Shown: piece after piece, positions 32,591 to 41,064 of the stretch
Position numbering within the stretch: position 1 is the first letter of the stretch
How the letters are laid out: the number at the start of each line of letters is the position of its first letter
Notes under the pieces: generated by a model
Seen by the model: only the letters and a program-made list of their open reading frames with translations
Databases searched by the model: none
Told to the model about the DNA's origin: nothing
Program-made: the position numbers and the translations under genes
From: Microbacterium sp. LWO14-1.2
GTDB taxonomy: Bacteria > Actinomycetota > Actinomycetes > Actinomycetales > Microbacteriaceae
NCBI RefSeq assembly: GCF_038397715.1
Contig: NZ_CP151633.1
Span: forward strand, 558,001 to 622,000
Direction of reading: 5' to 3'
DNA: 64,000 nucleotides

Positions 32591-33415
32591 TCAGGACGGG
32601 TGCGCGCGGTAGATGTCGGGCCGACGGTCCGCGAAGAGGTCGTTGTGCGGGCCCAGCCCCTTGTCACCGGTCGTGATCCGCAGGATCGCGGTGGCCACGC
32701 CGTCGCTCTCCTCCGCGACGACCCAGCCCTCCCCGTCGATCACCGCGGTCCCGCCGGTCCACTCCACTCCGCGCTCCACGCCGTGGCGGTCGGCGATGAC
32801 CGTGGGGAGCCGGGACGACCGCGCCGCGCCCATCGCCTGGATGGTCTCGGGAGGCCGCTCCCCCGCGGGGCGCGGGACCAGAGGCCAGTTCACGGGCAGT
32901 GCCAGGAGGTTGGCGCCGGACAGCGCGAGTGCTCGGGGAACCTCGGGGAACTCGTTGTCGTAGCAGATGGCGACGCCCAGTCGGCCGATCGCGGAGTCGA
33001 CGACCATCCCGGCATCCGTTCCCGGGGTGAAGACGAGCTTCTCCTCGCCCCACAGATGGGACTTGCGATACGCGGCCAGCACGCCGTCACGCGCCAGCAC
33101 CGCGGCGGAGTTGTAGAGGTCGTCGCCGTCGCTCTCGGCGAAGCCGATCACCGCGACCGTCTGCGCGCCCAACAGCGCCGCCAGTCGGGTCAGTCGGTCG
33201 TCGTCGCGCGGCATCGCGAGGCGCACGGCCTCATCTCGGTCTGCGAAGACGTAACCGCTGGTCGCGAGCTCCGGCGCCACCACGAGGCGCGGGGCGTCGT
33301 CGCCGTATGCGGAGAGAGCATCGCCCAGGCGGCGGAGGTTCCCCTCCACGTCGCCGATCTCGATCAGCGGGCTCACAGCGATCGCTTCGATGGTGCGCGG
33401 AGAAGAGACCGTCAT
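32591..33415 (-). CDS. Carbon-nitrogen hydrolase (nitrilase superfamily)
   Basis: A 274-residue nitrilase-fold enzyme with E49 (VAPELATSG), K118 (YRKSHLWGEE) and C151 (AICYDNEFPEV). The KSHLWGEEKLVFTPG sequence is close to aliphatic amidases and N-carbamoyl hydrolases. With the co-directional NCS1 permease it may release ammonia from an imported ureido or amide compound. The substrate is not predictable. The ATG start has TACTGT 7 nt upstream; the longer upstream frame is not supported. Confidence 0.85.
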   Translation of the reverse strand: MTVSSPRTIEAIAVSPLIEIGDVEGNLRRLGDALSAYGDDAPRLVVAPELATSGYVFADRDEAVRLAMPRDDDRLTRLAALLGAQTVAVIGFAESDGDDLYNSAAVLARDGVLAAYRKSHLWGEEKLVFTPGTDAGMVVDSAIGRLGVAICYDNEFPEVPRALALSGANLLALPVNWPLVPRPAGERPPETIQAMGAARSSRLPTVIADRHGVERGVEWTGGTAVIDGEGWVVAEESDGVATAILRITTGDKGLGPHNDLFADRRPDIYRAHPS

Positions 33416-33422
33416 GTGAGCA

Positions 33423-33428
33423 ACAGTA
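33423..33428 (-). promoter_or_regulatory. Leaderless-type -10 hexamer TACTGT
   Basis: TACTGT ends 7 nt before the ATG of the C-N hydrolase at 33415. The divergent CPBP gene has CATGAT at 33553-33558, 6 nt before its ATG. Confidence 0.45.
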
Positions 33429-33564
33429 GGACGCGACGGGGCATCGTCCCATCCCACCGATCCTGTGCTCCCCATCGGGTTCGCCGATGGACGCCGCTCG
33501 GTCCCCCGGGATCGGACTGTGGACAGCCTCCCCGCCGACGGGTCCGGGCTGGCATGATCGCACC

Positions 33565-34410
33565 ATGACCCGGCCCGGCGAACGCCCCGCGCTCCCCTCC
33601 TCGATCTCGACGGATGATCGCGTCCGGCGACGCCTCTGGATCGGCCTCCTCGCCGTCATCGTGTACATCGCGTTCGCGGCCGGAGGCGGTGCGCTCATCG
33701 ACGTGCTCGGCGCCGCCGATGCGGATCCCGTCGCCGAGCTGGCGCTCACGCACCTCATCCCACTCCCGATCGCGATCGCGGCCGGTCTGGTCTTCGCCCG
33801 TCTCTCCGGGTGGTGGACGGATGTCTGGACCGACGCACCCATCGCACGCGCGACGCCGCGTCGACTCTGGTGGTGGCTGGTGCCTCTCGCGATCGTCGCC
33901 CAGCTCGTCGCCCTCGTCAGCGACGTGCACTGGTCACGCCTGAGCGCCGCGTACGTCGCCGTCGGGCTGCTCGCTTATCTGCTCGTGGGCCTCGGCGAGG
34001 AGCTGTACTTCCGGGGCATCCTGCTCGAGTCCGTCCGCGCCCGCCACGGCGAGACCGTGACGCTGCTCGTGACCGCGCTCGCCTTCGGCGTGGCGCACTC
34101 GTTCGGCAGCCTGATGGGCGGGGTGCCCGTCGGAACCATCGCGTTCCAGGTCGCCGTCACCACGATGGACGGTGTGCTCTTCTACGCCGCGCTGCGGGTC
34201 ACGGGAACCCTGTGGGTCCCCATCGTGCTGCACGGCCTCGGCGACTACGCCCGCTGGCTCGCGGCTCCCGGCGATGACGGCTCTGTGAGCCCCCTCGCCG
34301 TCGGCAGTCAGATCGCGATGACCGTGCTAGCGGTCATGATCCTGTTCAGCGTCATCCGCGAAGATCGCCGCACGAGAAAGCCGCGCGTCCCCGCCGCTGC
34401 CCGGAGGTGA
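33565..34410 (+). CDS. CPBP-family intramembrane metalloprotease
   Basis: A 281-residue protein with about seven hydrophobic segments. The three conserved CPBP (Abi/CAAX-processing-like) motifs are visible: EELYFRG with E145, E146 and R150; FGVAHS with H178; and HGLGDY with H223. These residues form the active site of Rce1-type glutamate proteases. Its substrate in this organism is unknown. The ATG at 33565 has CATGAT 6 nt upstream. It converges on the UPF0182 gene. Confidence 0.87.
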   Translation: MTRPGERPALPSSISTDDRVRRRLWIGLLAVIVYIAFAAGGGALIDVLGAADADPVAELALTHLIPLPIAIAAGLVFARLSGWWTDVWTDAPIARATPRRLWWWLVPLAIVAQLVALVSDVHWSRLSAAYVAVGLLAYLLVGLGEELYFRGILLESVRARHGETVTLLVTALAFGVAHSFGSLMGGVPVGTIAFQVAVTTMDGVLFYAALRVTGTLWVPIVLHGLGDYARWLAAPGDDGSVSPLAVGSQIAMTVLAVMILFSVIREDRRTRKPRVPAAARR

Positions 34411-34452
34411 CCCCGTTCGCAGCGGCCGAGACGCGCGGCCCGATCGCGAGAC

Positions 34453-37350
34453 TTACTCTCCCGATGCGCCTTCCAGCTCGAGGAGCGTGTTGACCGCGTC
34501 GGTCAGACGCTTGTCGGCCTCGGCGAACTTCGTCAGATCGCCCGACTTGAGGGCGGCGTCGCGGTCGAGCAGCGCCTGCTGCGCGTCCGCGAGGGCGTCG
34601 GCCTGCGCATCGGTCGGAGTGGTGGGCTCGGTCGGCACCTCGCCGGTGTCGGGATCCGGCTGCGTCGGCTCGACCTGATCATCGCCGCCTGTCGCGCCGG
34701 AGTCGCCACCGAACAGCGCGTCGAGCGCCGCAGTCAGGGTGTCTTCGAACGCCACCTTGTCACCGAAGGCGACGAGCACCTTCTGCAGACGCGGCAGCTT
34801 CGTCCCCTCGGACGACTGGACATAGACGGGCTGCACATACAGCAGACCGCCACCCACGGGCAGCGTGAGCAGGTTGCCGTAGATCACCTGCGACTCACCC
34901 TGCTGCAGCAGGTTGAGCTGCGGCACCACGGAGGTGTCCGAGTTGTACGTGTTCTGCACCTGGCCGGGACCGGGCACCGTCGTGTCGGTGTCGATCTCGA
35001 GCATCCGGAGCTGGCCGTAGCCCTCCGACTTCTTGCCGGCCTCCGAGCCGGCATCCGAGTCGACCGCGAGATAACCCATCAGCACGTCACGGTTGCCGCC
35101 GCTGCCGGAGGCACTCGGGATGAACGTCGAGAACATCGAGAACCGCGGGGAGTCCTGACCCGGCATCTGCATGGTCAGGTAGTACGGCGGCTGGAGCACC
35201 GAGTCGCTGCGCGGATCGTTCGGCGTCTGCCACCGGTTGTCCTGCTGGGCGAAGGAGCCGGCCGTGTTGATGTGGTAGATCCCAAGGATGTCGCGCTGCA
35301 CCTTGAACAGGTCGGTCGGGTACCGCACGTGGCTCATGAGGTCGCCCGACATCTCGCTGACCGGCTTGAGCGTCGACGGGTAGATCTTCTGCCACGTCTG
35401 CAGCACCGGGTCCTGGTCGTCCCACGCGTACAGCGTCACGGATCCGTCGTAGGCGTCGACGGTCGCCTTGACCGAGTTGCGGATGTAGTTGATCTCGTCG
35501 ATGGCCAGAGACGGCGACGGGAGGTTCGAGTCGGCGATCGCCTCGGAGAGGCTCACGTTCGTCGAGTAGGGGTACGACGAGCTCGTCGTGTAGCCGTCGA
35601 TGATCCAGACGATGCGACCGTCGACGACGCTCGGGTACGGGTCGCTGTCGAGCTCGAGGTACGGAGCGACCTTCTGGACGCGCGTCTTCGGATCGCGGTC
35701 GTACAGGATCTGCGAGTCGTCGTTCACGAGGTTCGAGAACAGGATCTGCTCGGACTGGAACTTCAGCGCGTACAGCAGCTTCGTGAAGGTGTTGCCGATC
35801 TTCGGTCCGCCGTCGCCGTCGAACGTGGTCTTGGTCTCGCTCGACCCGTCCTTTCCGCGCGGGTAGTCGATCTCGACGGGATCGGACCCGTCGGGCGCTC
35901 CGACGATCGAGTACTCGGGCGAGTTCTCGCCGAAGTAGACACGGGGCTCGAAGTTCTCCTGATCGGTCAGGAATCCGGACGACGGGATGCCGCGCTCGAG
36001 GAAGACGGGCTCGCCGTCGCTCGTGCGCTGGTTGCCCGCCGCCGCGACGAGACCGTAGCCGTGCGTGTAGACCGCGGCGCGGTTGTTCCAGTTCGAGACG
36101 TCGACGCCGGCCATGTCGAGGTCGCGCACCGACACCACCGTGTCCTGCATGACGCCGTCGATCTCGTACCGGTCGACGTCCATGTTCTCCTGGAACTGGT
36201 AGTAGCCGCGGTACTGCTCGAGCTGACGGACGGTCGGGCTGATGACGGCCGGATCGACGATGCGGATGGATGCCGTCGTCTCGGCGTCGGCGCGGAGCTG
36301 GCCCGCCTCGGCGTCGGTCTCGGCCTCGAACGGCGTGGTCTCGAGGTCGGCGACGCCGTACGCCTCTTTGGTGCCGTCGATGTTCCGCTGGTAGAACTCC
36401 GCCTGGTAGGCGTTCTGGTTCGGGCGCACCTGGAACGTCGTGACCGCCCACGGGTAGCCGACGCCCACGACGAGCGAGGCGATGATGAGCAGCGCGGTCG
36501 CCGCGAGCGGGAACCGCCAGCGGCCGATCACGGCGGTGACGAAGAACAGCACGGCCACGATCGCCGCGATGATCGCGAGGATCGCGAGGCCGGGGATGGT
36601 GGCGTTGACACCGGTGTACGCGGGGCCGACGATGCGGTCGTCGGGGCTCACGAGCGTCTTGAACCGGTCGAGCCAGAGGCTCGCGGCCTGCACGAGGAGG
36701 TAGAGACCGGCGATGACGGCGAGCTGGATGCGCGCGGCCTTCGAGATGCGCAGCTCGCCCTGGCCGATCCGCACCGAGCCGTACAGGTACGAGACGAGCG
36801 CCGTGACGATGAGCGTCAGCAGCAGCACGGCCGACACGAAGGCGAGCAGGATCGAGTAGAACGGCATCGCGAACATGTAGAAGCCGGTGTCGACACCGAA
36901 CTGCGGGTCGACGGAGTCGGTCGCCACGCCGTTGGCCCACAGCCACACGGTCTTCCACTGGCTGGCGGCCGAGAAGCCGGCGAAGAGGCCGAAGAAGATC
37001 GGCATGCCCCACATGGCCAGGCGACGGAGCGGCTCGATGACCTCCTGGTAGCGGTCGAGCTGCGAGCTCAGCCGCACGTACACCGGGCGCAGCCGGTAGG
37101 CGAGCTGGATCGCGACGAACAGCGGCACGGCCATGCCGAGGAACCCGACGACGAACATGGTCACCGTCGCGATCCACTGCGTCGTGAGCACGTTCGTGAA
37201 GCCCAGCTGGTCGAACCAGAGGTACTCGGTGAAGAGCGACGAGAAGACGAAGAAGACGGCGATCAGCGCGGCGATGATCGCCAACGAGATGCCGAAGATT
37301 CTTCGGGAGGTTCGAGGAGTGGCCGGGTTCGGTGCGGAAGTCGAGGTCAC
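34453..37350 (-). CDS. UPF0182 family large membrane protein
   Basis: A 965-residue protein. Seven hydrophobic helices lie within about residues 20-330, starting with ISLAIIAALIAVFFVFSSLF and containing YLWFDQLGFTNVLTTQW. A large external domain follows, and an acidic Asp/Thr/Pro-rich tail (about 895-920) precedes a C-terminal helix. This is the standard architecture and length of UPF0182, conserved in actinobacteria, with no established function. The GTG start has TAGGAT 6 nt upstream. The PDZ protease gene lies 65 bp upstream on the same strand. Confidence 0.92.
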   Translation of the reverse strand: MTSTSAPNPATPRTSRRIFGISLAIIAALIAVFFVFSSLFTEYLWFDQLGFTNVLTTQWIATVTMFVVGFLGMAVPLFVAIQLAYRLRPVYVRLSSQLDRYQEVIEPLRRLAMWGMPIFFGLFAGFSAASQWKTVWLWANGVATDSVDPQFGVDTGFYMFAMPFYSILLAFVSAVLLLTLIVTALVSYLYGSVRIGQGELRISKAARIQLAVIAGLYLLVQAASLWLDRFKTLVSPDDRIVGPAYTGVNATIPGLAILAIIAAIVAVLFFVTAVIGRWRFPLAATALLIIASLVVGVGYPWAVTTFQVRPNQNAYQAEFYQRNIDGTKEAYGVADLETTPFEAETDAEAGQLRADAETTASIRIVDPAVISPTVRQLEQYRGYYQFQENMDVDRYEIDGVMQDTVVSVRDLDMAGVDVSNWNNRAAVYTHGYGLVAAAGNQRTSDGEPVFLERGIPSSGFLTDQENFEPRVYFGENSPEYSIVGAPDGSDPVEIDYPRGKDGSSETKTTFDGDGGPKIGNTFTKLLYALKFQSEQILFSNLVNDDSQILYDRDPKTRVQKVAPYLELDSDPYPSVVDGRIVWIIDGYTTSSSYPYSTNVSLSEAIADSNLPSPSLAIDEINYIRNSVKATVDAYDGSVTLYAWDDQDPVLQTWQKIYPSTLKPVSEMSGDLMSHVRYPTDLFKVQRDILGIYHINTAGSFAQQDNRWQTPNDPRSDSVLQPPYYLTMQMPGQDSPRFSMFSTFIPSASGSGGNRDVLMGYLAVDSDAGSEAGKKSEGYGQLRMLEIDTDTTVPGPGQVQNTYNSDTSVVPQLNLLQQGESQVIYGNLLTLPVGGGLLYVQPVYVQSSEGTKLPRLQKVLVAFGDKVAFEDTLTAALDALFGGDSGATGGDDQVEPTQPDPDTGEVPTEPTTPTDAQADALADAQQALLDRDAALKSGDLTKFAEADKRLTDAVNTLLELEGASGE

Positions 37351-37356
37351 CCTTCC

Positions 37357-37362
37357 ATCCTA
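37357..37362 (-). promoter_or_regulatory. Leaderless-type -10 hexamer TAGGAT
   Basis: TAGGAT ends 6 nt before the UPF0182 GTG at 37350; GGAAGG lies in the spacer. Confidence 0.5.
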
Positions 37363-37415
37363 GGCACGCCTTACTGTGGTGCGGCTGTCGTTCCTGTCAC
37401 GGGGAGGTCACGACG

Positions 37416-38510
37416 TCACTTCGCGGCGGCGGCGTCGCACGTCGGCAGGGAGTCGACGTCTCCCCCGTTCGCGATCACCTCGAGCGCCGCGAGGGACTCG
37501 TCGAGCGTCGAGGTGCTGAGCACCGTGAGCCCGTCGGGGACGTGCCCCGTCACCTCGTCGCAGTTGGACTCGGGAGCGAGGAAGTACTCGGCGCCGGCAT
37601 CCCGCGCTCCGTAGAGCTTCTGTCGGATGCCCCCGATCGGCCCGACCGTGCCGTCGGCCTCGATCGTGCCGGTGCCGGCGACGTTCTGCCCGCCGTTGAG
37701 CTCACCGGGGGTCAGCGTGTCGATGATCCCGAGCGCGAACATCATGCCGGCACTGGGTCCTCCGACGTTGTCGAGCTGGATCGTGACGTCGATCTCGAAG
37801 TCGTAGTCGGTGCGCAGCGTGACGCCGATGAGCCAGGTCGTCACATCTCCCTCGACGTGCTTCTCGGGGGTGACGTCGACGGTCCGCTCCTCCCCCGCGC
37901 GCAGCACGGTCAGTTCCACGGGGTCGCCTCCGGCATCCTGGATCGCCTCGCGCAGGAGCTTCGCCGAGGCGACGGGGGTGCCGTCGACGGCGGTGATGAC
38001 GTCTTCGGGCTCCAGCAGCCCCGCGGCGGGGGCGTCGTCGAGCACGTCGACGACGGCGACGGCCGCGCCGGTGTCGTACCCGAGCTCGTTGAGCGCAGCC
38101 GCCGTCGCCTCGTGCTGCGAGTCGACCATCAGGGTCGCGTTGCGCTCGTCGCGCTGCTCGCTCGTCTGCCCCTCGGGGAAGACAGACTCGATCGGGACGA
38201 CGGCGCGCGACGGGTCGGTCCACGCCAGCGCGAGCTCGAACCAGCTGGGGGTGCGCTCGCGGTTGCCCACCACCTGCACGGTCGTGAGGTCGAGCGTGCC
38301 GGCCGTCTCGTAGGTCTCCGCGCCCTCGACCTTGATGAGCGGGACCTGCTCATCGTCGGCGCCCGCCGCCGTGCCGAGGGTGTCGTAGACGGGTCCCGGT
38401 CGCTGGATGACGTACGGCGTGGGGAGGAAGGTGAGCACCACGAGCGCGATCAACGCCACGATCAGCGCCCATACTCCCAGTCCGAGCTTCACAGACCGGG
38501 TTCGATCCAC
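37416..38510 (-). CDS. YlbL-type membrane PDZ/Lon-like serine protease
   Basis: A 364-residue protein. One N-terminal membrane helix (about 8-30) is followed by a PDZ-like domain (about 145-215) and a Lon-type proteolytic domain. The Ser-Lys dyad is S253 (GGPSAGMMFALGI) and K298 (GGIRQKLYGA). This is the DUF/YlbL family, whose Bacillus member degrades a cell-division inhibitor during DNA-damage recovery. The active site faces outside. The start is the GTG preceded by GGAGGAACCT; the in-frame upstream stretch is rejected. Divergent from the DUF2342 gene. Confidence 0.9.
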   Translation of the reverse strand: MDRTRSVKLGLGVWALIVALIALVVLTFLPTPYVIQRPGPVYDTLGTAAGADDEQVPLIKVEGAETYETAGTLDLTTVQVVGNRERTPSWFELALAWTDPSRAVVPIESVFPEGQTSEQRDERNATLMVDSQHEATAAALNELGYDTGAAVAVVDVLDDAPAAGLLEPEDVITAVDGTPVASAKLLREAIQDAGGDPVELTVLRAGEERTVDVTPEKHVEGDVTTWLIGVTLRTDYDFEIDVTIQLDNVGGPSAGMMFALGIIDTLTPGELNGGQNVAGTGTIEADGTVGPIGGIRQKLYGARDAGAEYFLAPESNCDEVTGHVPDGLTVLSTSTLDESLAALEVIANGGDVDSLPTCDAAAAK

Positions 38511-38626
38511 AGGTTCCTCCGTCGTTCGCGGGCGGCGTACAGCGATCTGCCCGTGCCCGGGTCTCGCGGCCGATCCTGTGACTAGCGTAGATGCCACGGC
38601 TTCAGACGTGCTGAGAGGCGAACCCG

Positions 38627-40084
38627 ATGGCAGACAACGACCCGACCCCCGAGGACTTCCAGGAGTTCCTCCGACGAATGATGTCCGGCCAGGGAGGCGG
38701 AGACATCGACCCCGAGGCGTTGCGCAACGCGTTCTCGGGCATGGACGGGCTTCAGCTCGACCCGGCGATGATGCAGACGATCATGGCGCAGCTCCAGGGC
38801 GCGTTCGGCGGAGACGCCTGGGAGAACGCCCTGCGGCAGGCTCTGCACATCGCGAACCGCGACGGCCTCGGCATCTCCGAGGGCTCGCGCACCTCGCTCG
38901 CCGATTCGTTCGCGCTCGCCGATCTCTGGCTCGGCGAGGCGACGACCATCTCGGAGCTCGCCGAGTCTCCCCGAGCCATGACCCGCGGCGAGTGGGTCGA
39001 GGCGACCCTCCCGGTGTGGAAGGAGATCGCCGACCCCGTGTCGACGAGCATCGCCGACGCGCTCACCGCCGCGCTCGACAGCCAGGTCCCCGACGACATG
39101 CGCGGCGTGGTGCAGGGGGCGGGCAGGCTCATGCGCGGGCTCGGCGGGTCGGTGTTCGCCGCCCAGTTCGGCCAGGTGCTCGGCAACTTGTCGCTCGAGG
39201 TCGTGTCGGGCGGCGACGTCGGCATCCCCGTGCTCCCCGCCGGCACCGCCGCCGTGATCCCGCAGAACCTCGCTGGCTTCGGCGAGGGTCTGGAGATCCC
39301 CGAGGACCAGATCGCGTTGTACATCGCGACCCGCGAACTCGCGTACGCGCGTCTCTACCGGCACGCGAAGTGGTTGCACCTGCACGTCATGGCGCAGATC
39401 ACCGACTTCGCTCGGGGCGTGACGGTCGACGTCGACGCACTCGAAGACGTCGCGAGCCGTCTCGACCCCTCCGACCCGGAGGAGCTGCGCGCGGCGATCG
39501 AGGGCGGCGCGCTCCTGCCCACGCAGACCGACGCCCAGCGCGAGGCGCTGGCGCGGCTCGAGAACCTCGTCGCGACGATCGACGGCTGGGTCGACGTGGT
39601 CACCGCGCAGGCGACCGCGCGCCTCCCCGACGGCGCGCGCATCGCGGAGGCCGCGCGTCGCCGGCGTGCCGTCGGCGGCCCCGCCGAGGACGCTCTCGGC
39701 GCGCTGGTGGGGCTCAAGCTGCGGCCGCGCCGGCTGCGGGAGGCCTCGGCGATGTGGCAGGCGGTGACGGATGCCGTCGGCGCCGCCGGACGCGACGCGC
39801 TGTGGGACTACCCCGACCTCATGCCGACCTCCGAGGACATCGACGACCCCACCGCCCTGGTCGCGCGGCTGCAGGCCACCGCCCGCGGCGAACAGCCGGT
39901 GGCCGACGAGTTCGACGAGGCGCTGGCCCGGCTGCTCGACGGTGACGACTTCGGCGGCGCCGACGAGCGGGGCGCCGACACGCCGGGCGCAGACGAGCCG
40001 GGCAACGACGCGGGAGGCTCCTCGCCGGACGCGCACGACGAGTCCGGCGACGACGAGTCCCCCGAGGGCGACCGCCCCGTCTGA
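38627..40084 (+). CDS. DUF2342 zinc-metalloprotease-like protein
   Basis: A 485-residue soluble protein of the actinobacterial DUF2342 (zincin-like metallopeptidase type 2) family. An amphipathic N-terminus precedes a helical core. The candidate metal-site segment is RELAYARLYRHAKWLHLHV (about 243-261); other visible motifs are VLGNLSLEVVSGGD and DALWDYPDLMP. The C-terminal 70 residues are acidic and low-complexity. No protease activity is established. GAGAGGCG precedes the ATG. It is divergent from YlbL and followed by the orphan leader-binding-like gene in the same direction. Confidence 0.82.
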   Translation: MADNDPTPEDFQEFLRRMMSGQGGGDIDPEALRNAFSGMDGLQLDPAMMQTIMAQLQGAFGGDAWENALRQALHIANRDGLGISEGSRTSLADSFALADLWLGEATTISELAESPRAMTRGEWVEATLPVWKEIADPVSTSIADALTAALDSQVPDDMRGVVQGAGRLMRGLGGSVFAAQFGQVLGNLSLEVVSGGDVGIPVLPAGTAAVIPQNLAGFGEGLEIPEDQIALYIATRELAYARLYRHAKWLHLHVMAQITDFARGVTVDVDALEDVASRLDPSDPEELRAAIEGGALLPTQTDAQREALARLENLVATIDGWVDVVTAQATARLPDGARIAEAARRRRAVGGPAEDALGALVGLKLRPRRLREASAMWQAVTDAVGAAGRDALWDYPDLMPTSEDIDDPTALVARLQATARGEQPVADEFDEALARLLDGDDFGGADERGADTPGADEPGNDAGGSSPDAHDESGDDESPEGDRPV

Positions 40085-40102
40085 CCGAGCCGCCAAGATC
40101 CG

Positions 40103-40140
40103 CCCGGGGCGCCTCCCCTGCACGGAGACGGCGCCCCGGG
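40103..40140 (+). terminator. Stem-loop, 11-bp perfect stem
   Basis: CCCGGGGCGCC (40103-40113) pairs with GGCGCCCCGGG (40130-40140), 18 bp after the DUF2342 stop. It should separate this transcript from the next gene, which has its own promoter hexamer. Confidence 0.6.
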
Positions 40141-40191
40141 GAGTTCTCCACGGATACGGCGGCAGCGGTGCCACGGCATCCGATTCCTCCG

Positions 40192-40197
40192 CACAAT
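40192..40197 (+). promoter_or_regulatory. Leaderless-type -10 hexamer CACAAT
   Basis: CACAAT ends 6 nt before the ATG at 40204 and supports that start over an upstream in-frame ATG at 40168. Confidence 0.4.
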
Positions 40198-40203
40198 CGA
40201 GGG

Positions 40204-41064
40204 ATGCCGCTCAGCACTCAGACGATCACCCGCATCGACCCCGCCGTCCCTTTGCTCTGGCGAGACGGCGACACTCTGCAGGTCGGGATCGAGGGGACGC
40301 TGCGCATCCCGGTCTCCGCGCCGTGGGTCGAGCAGCTGCTCGCGCGGATGGCCGCCGGCTTCCGCCGCGCCGCCTTCGACGTGATCGCGCACTCCCTCGG
40401 CGCGCCGCACGCGGAGGCCAGGGCGCTGTACCGCCGCCTCGAACCGCTGCTGATCGACGAGGTCGCCGTGCATCGTGCCGCCTGGGTCGAGAGCATCGAC
40501 GTGCGCGACGGCCGGTGCGAGTACCGCCTGCGTGAAGCGCTGCTCGACGAAGGGGTGCCGCCCGGCGACCCGCGCTCGTCAGCGGACGTCGCGGTGGTGC
40601 TCGTCGAGGGCGCGGCCGCCGCCCTGCATTTCCGGCGTCACCTGCGCGATGACGTGCCGCACCTGCCTGTGGCTCTCGAGCGCGGCAGGATCACCGTGGG
40701 GCCGCTGGTGGTGCCGGGGAGCTCTCCGTGCCTCGCGTGCCGCGACGCTCACGACCGCGACCGCGACCCGGCCTGGCCGCGCCTGCACGCGCAGCTGATC
40801 GGCCGGGCAGCGGGGCCGGTCAGCGCCGTCCGCATCGCCGATGCCGCGACCGCGGTCGCCGCCGTCCTGACCGCCGGAGCGGACGGAGGGGTCCTGGAGC
40901 TCAGCGGCGGCGTTCGGCGCGAACTGCGGCCGGTGACGTTTCACGCAGAATGCCGGTGCCGCGAGCAGTCGTTCCTATCTCGGCCAGGAAGCGCGACGGC
41001 GCCCGTTCCCCTCGGCCGGCGGACCGCGACCACGACACCGCGAGAGTACGCGCGGCCCGCGTGA
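40204..41064 (+). CDS. Orphan TOMM leader-peptide-binding/ThiF-like zinc protein
   Basis: A 286-residue protein. The segment VGPLVVPGSSPCLACRDAH (166-184), followed by DRDRDPAWPRL, is the characteristic motif of cyclodehydratase partner (ocin-ThiF-like, TOMM leader-binding) proteins. C176 and C179, together with C250 and C252 (ECRC), would form the structural zinc site. No YcaO enzyme or precursor peptide gene is seen nearby. Family members bind leader peptides through a winged-helix RRE. The N-terminal 110 residues look like a helical wing domain. Its last 164 bp overlap the 3' end of uvrD2 on the opposite strand; the tail after the ECRC motif is probably dispensable. Confidence 0.65.
   Translation: MPLSTQTITRIDPAVPLLWRDGDTLQVGIEGTLRIPVSAPWVEQLLARMAAGFRRAAFDVIAHSLGAPHAEARALYRRLEPLLIDEVAVHRAAWVESIDVRDGRCEYRLREALLDEGVPPGDPRSSADVAVVLVEGAAAALHFRRHLRDDVPHLPVALERGRITVGPLVVPGSSPCLACRDAHDRDRDPAWPRLHAQLIGRAAGPVSAVRIADAATAVAAVLTAGADGGVLELSGGVRRELRPVTFHAECRCREQSFLSRPGSATAPVPLGRRTATTTPREYARPA

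Noticed and set aside
35272..37614. Plus-strand 780-codon frame opposite UPF0182
   Set aside because: Composition (Arg, Asp, Val, His) and absence of recognisable domains mark it as an antisense shadow.
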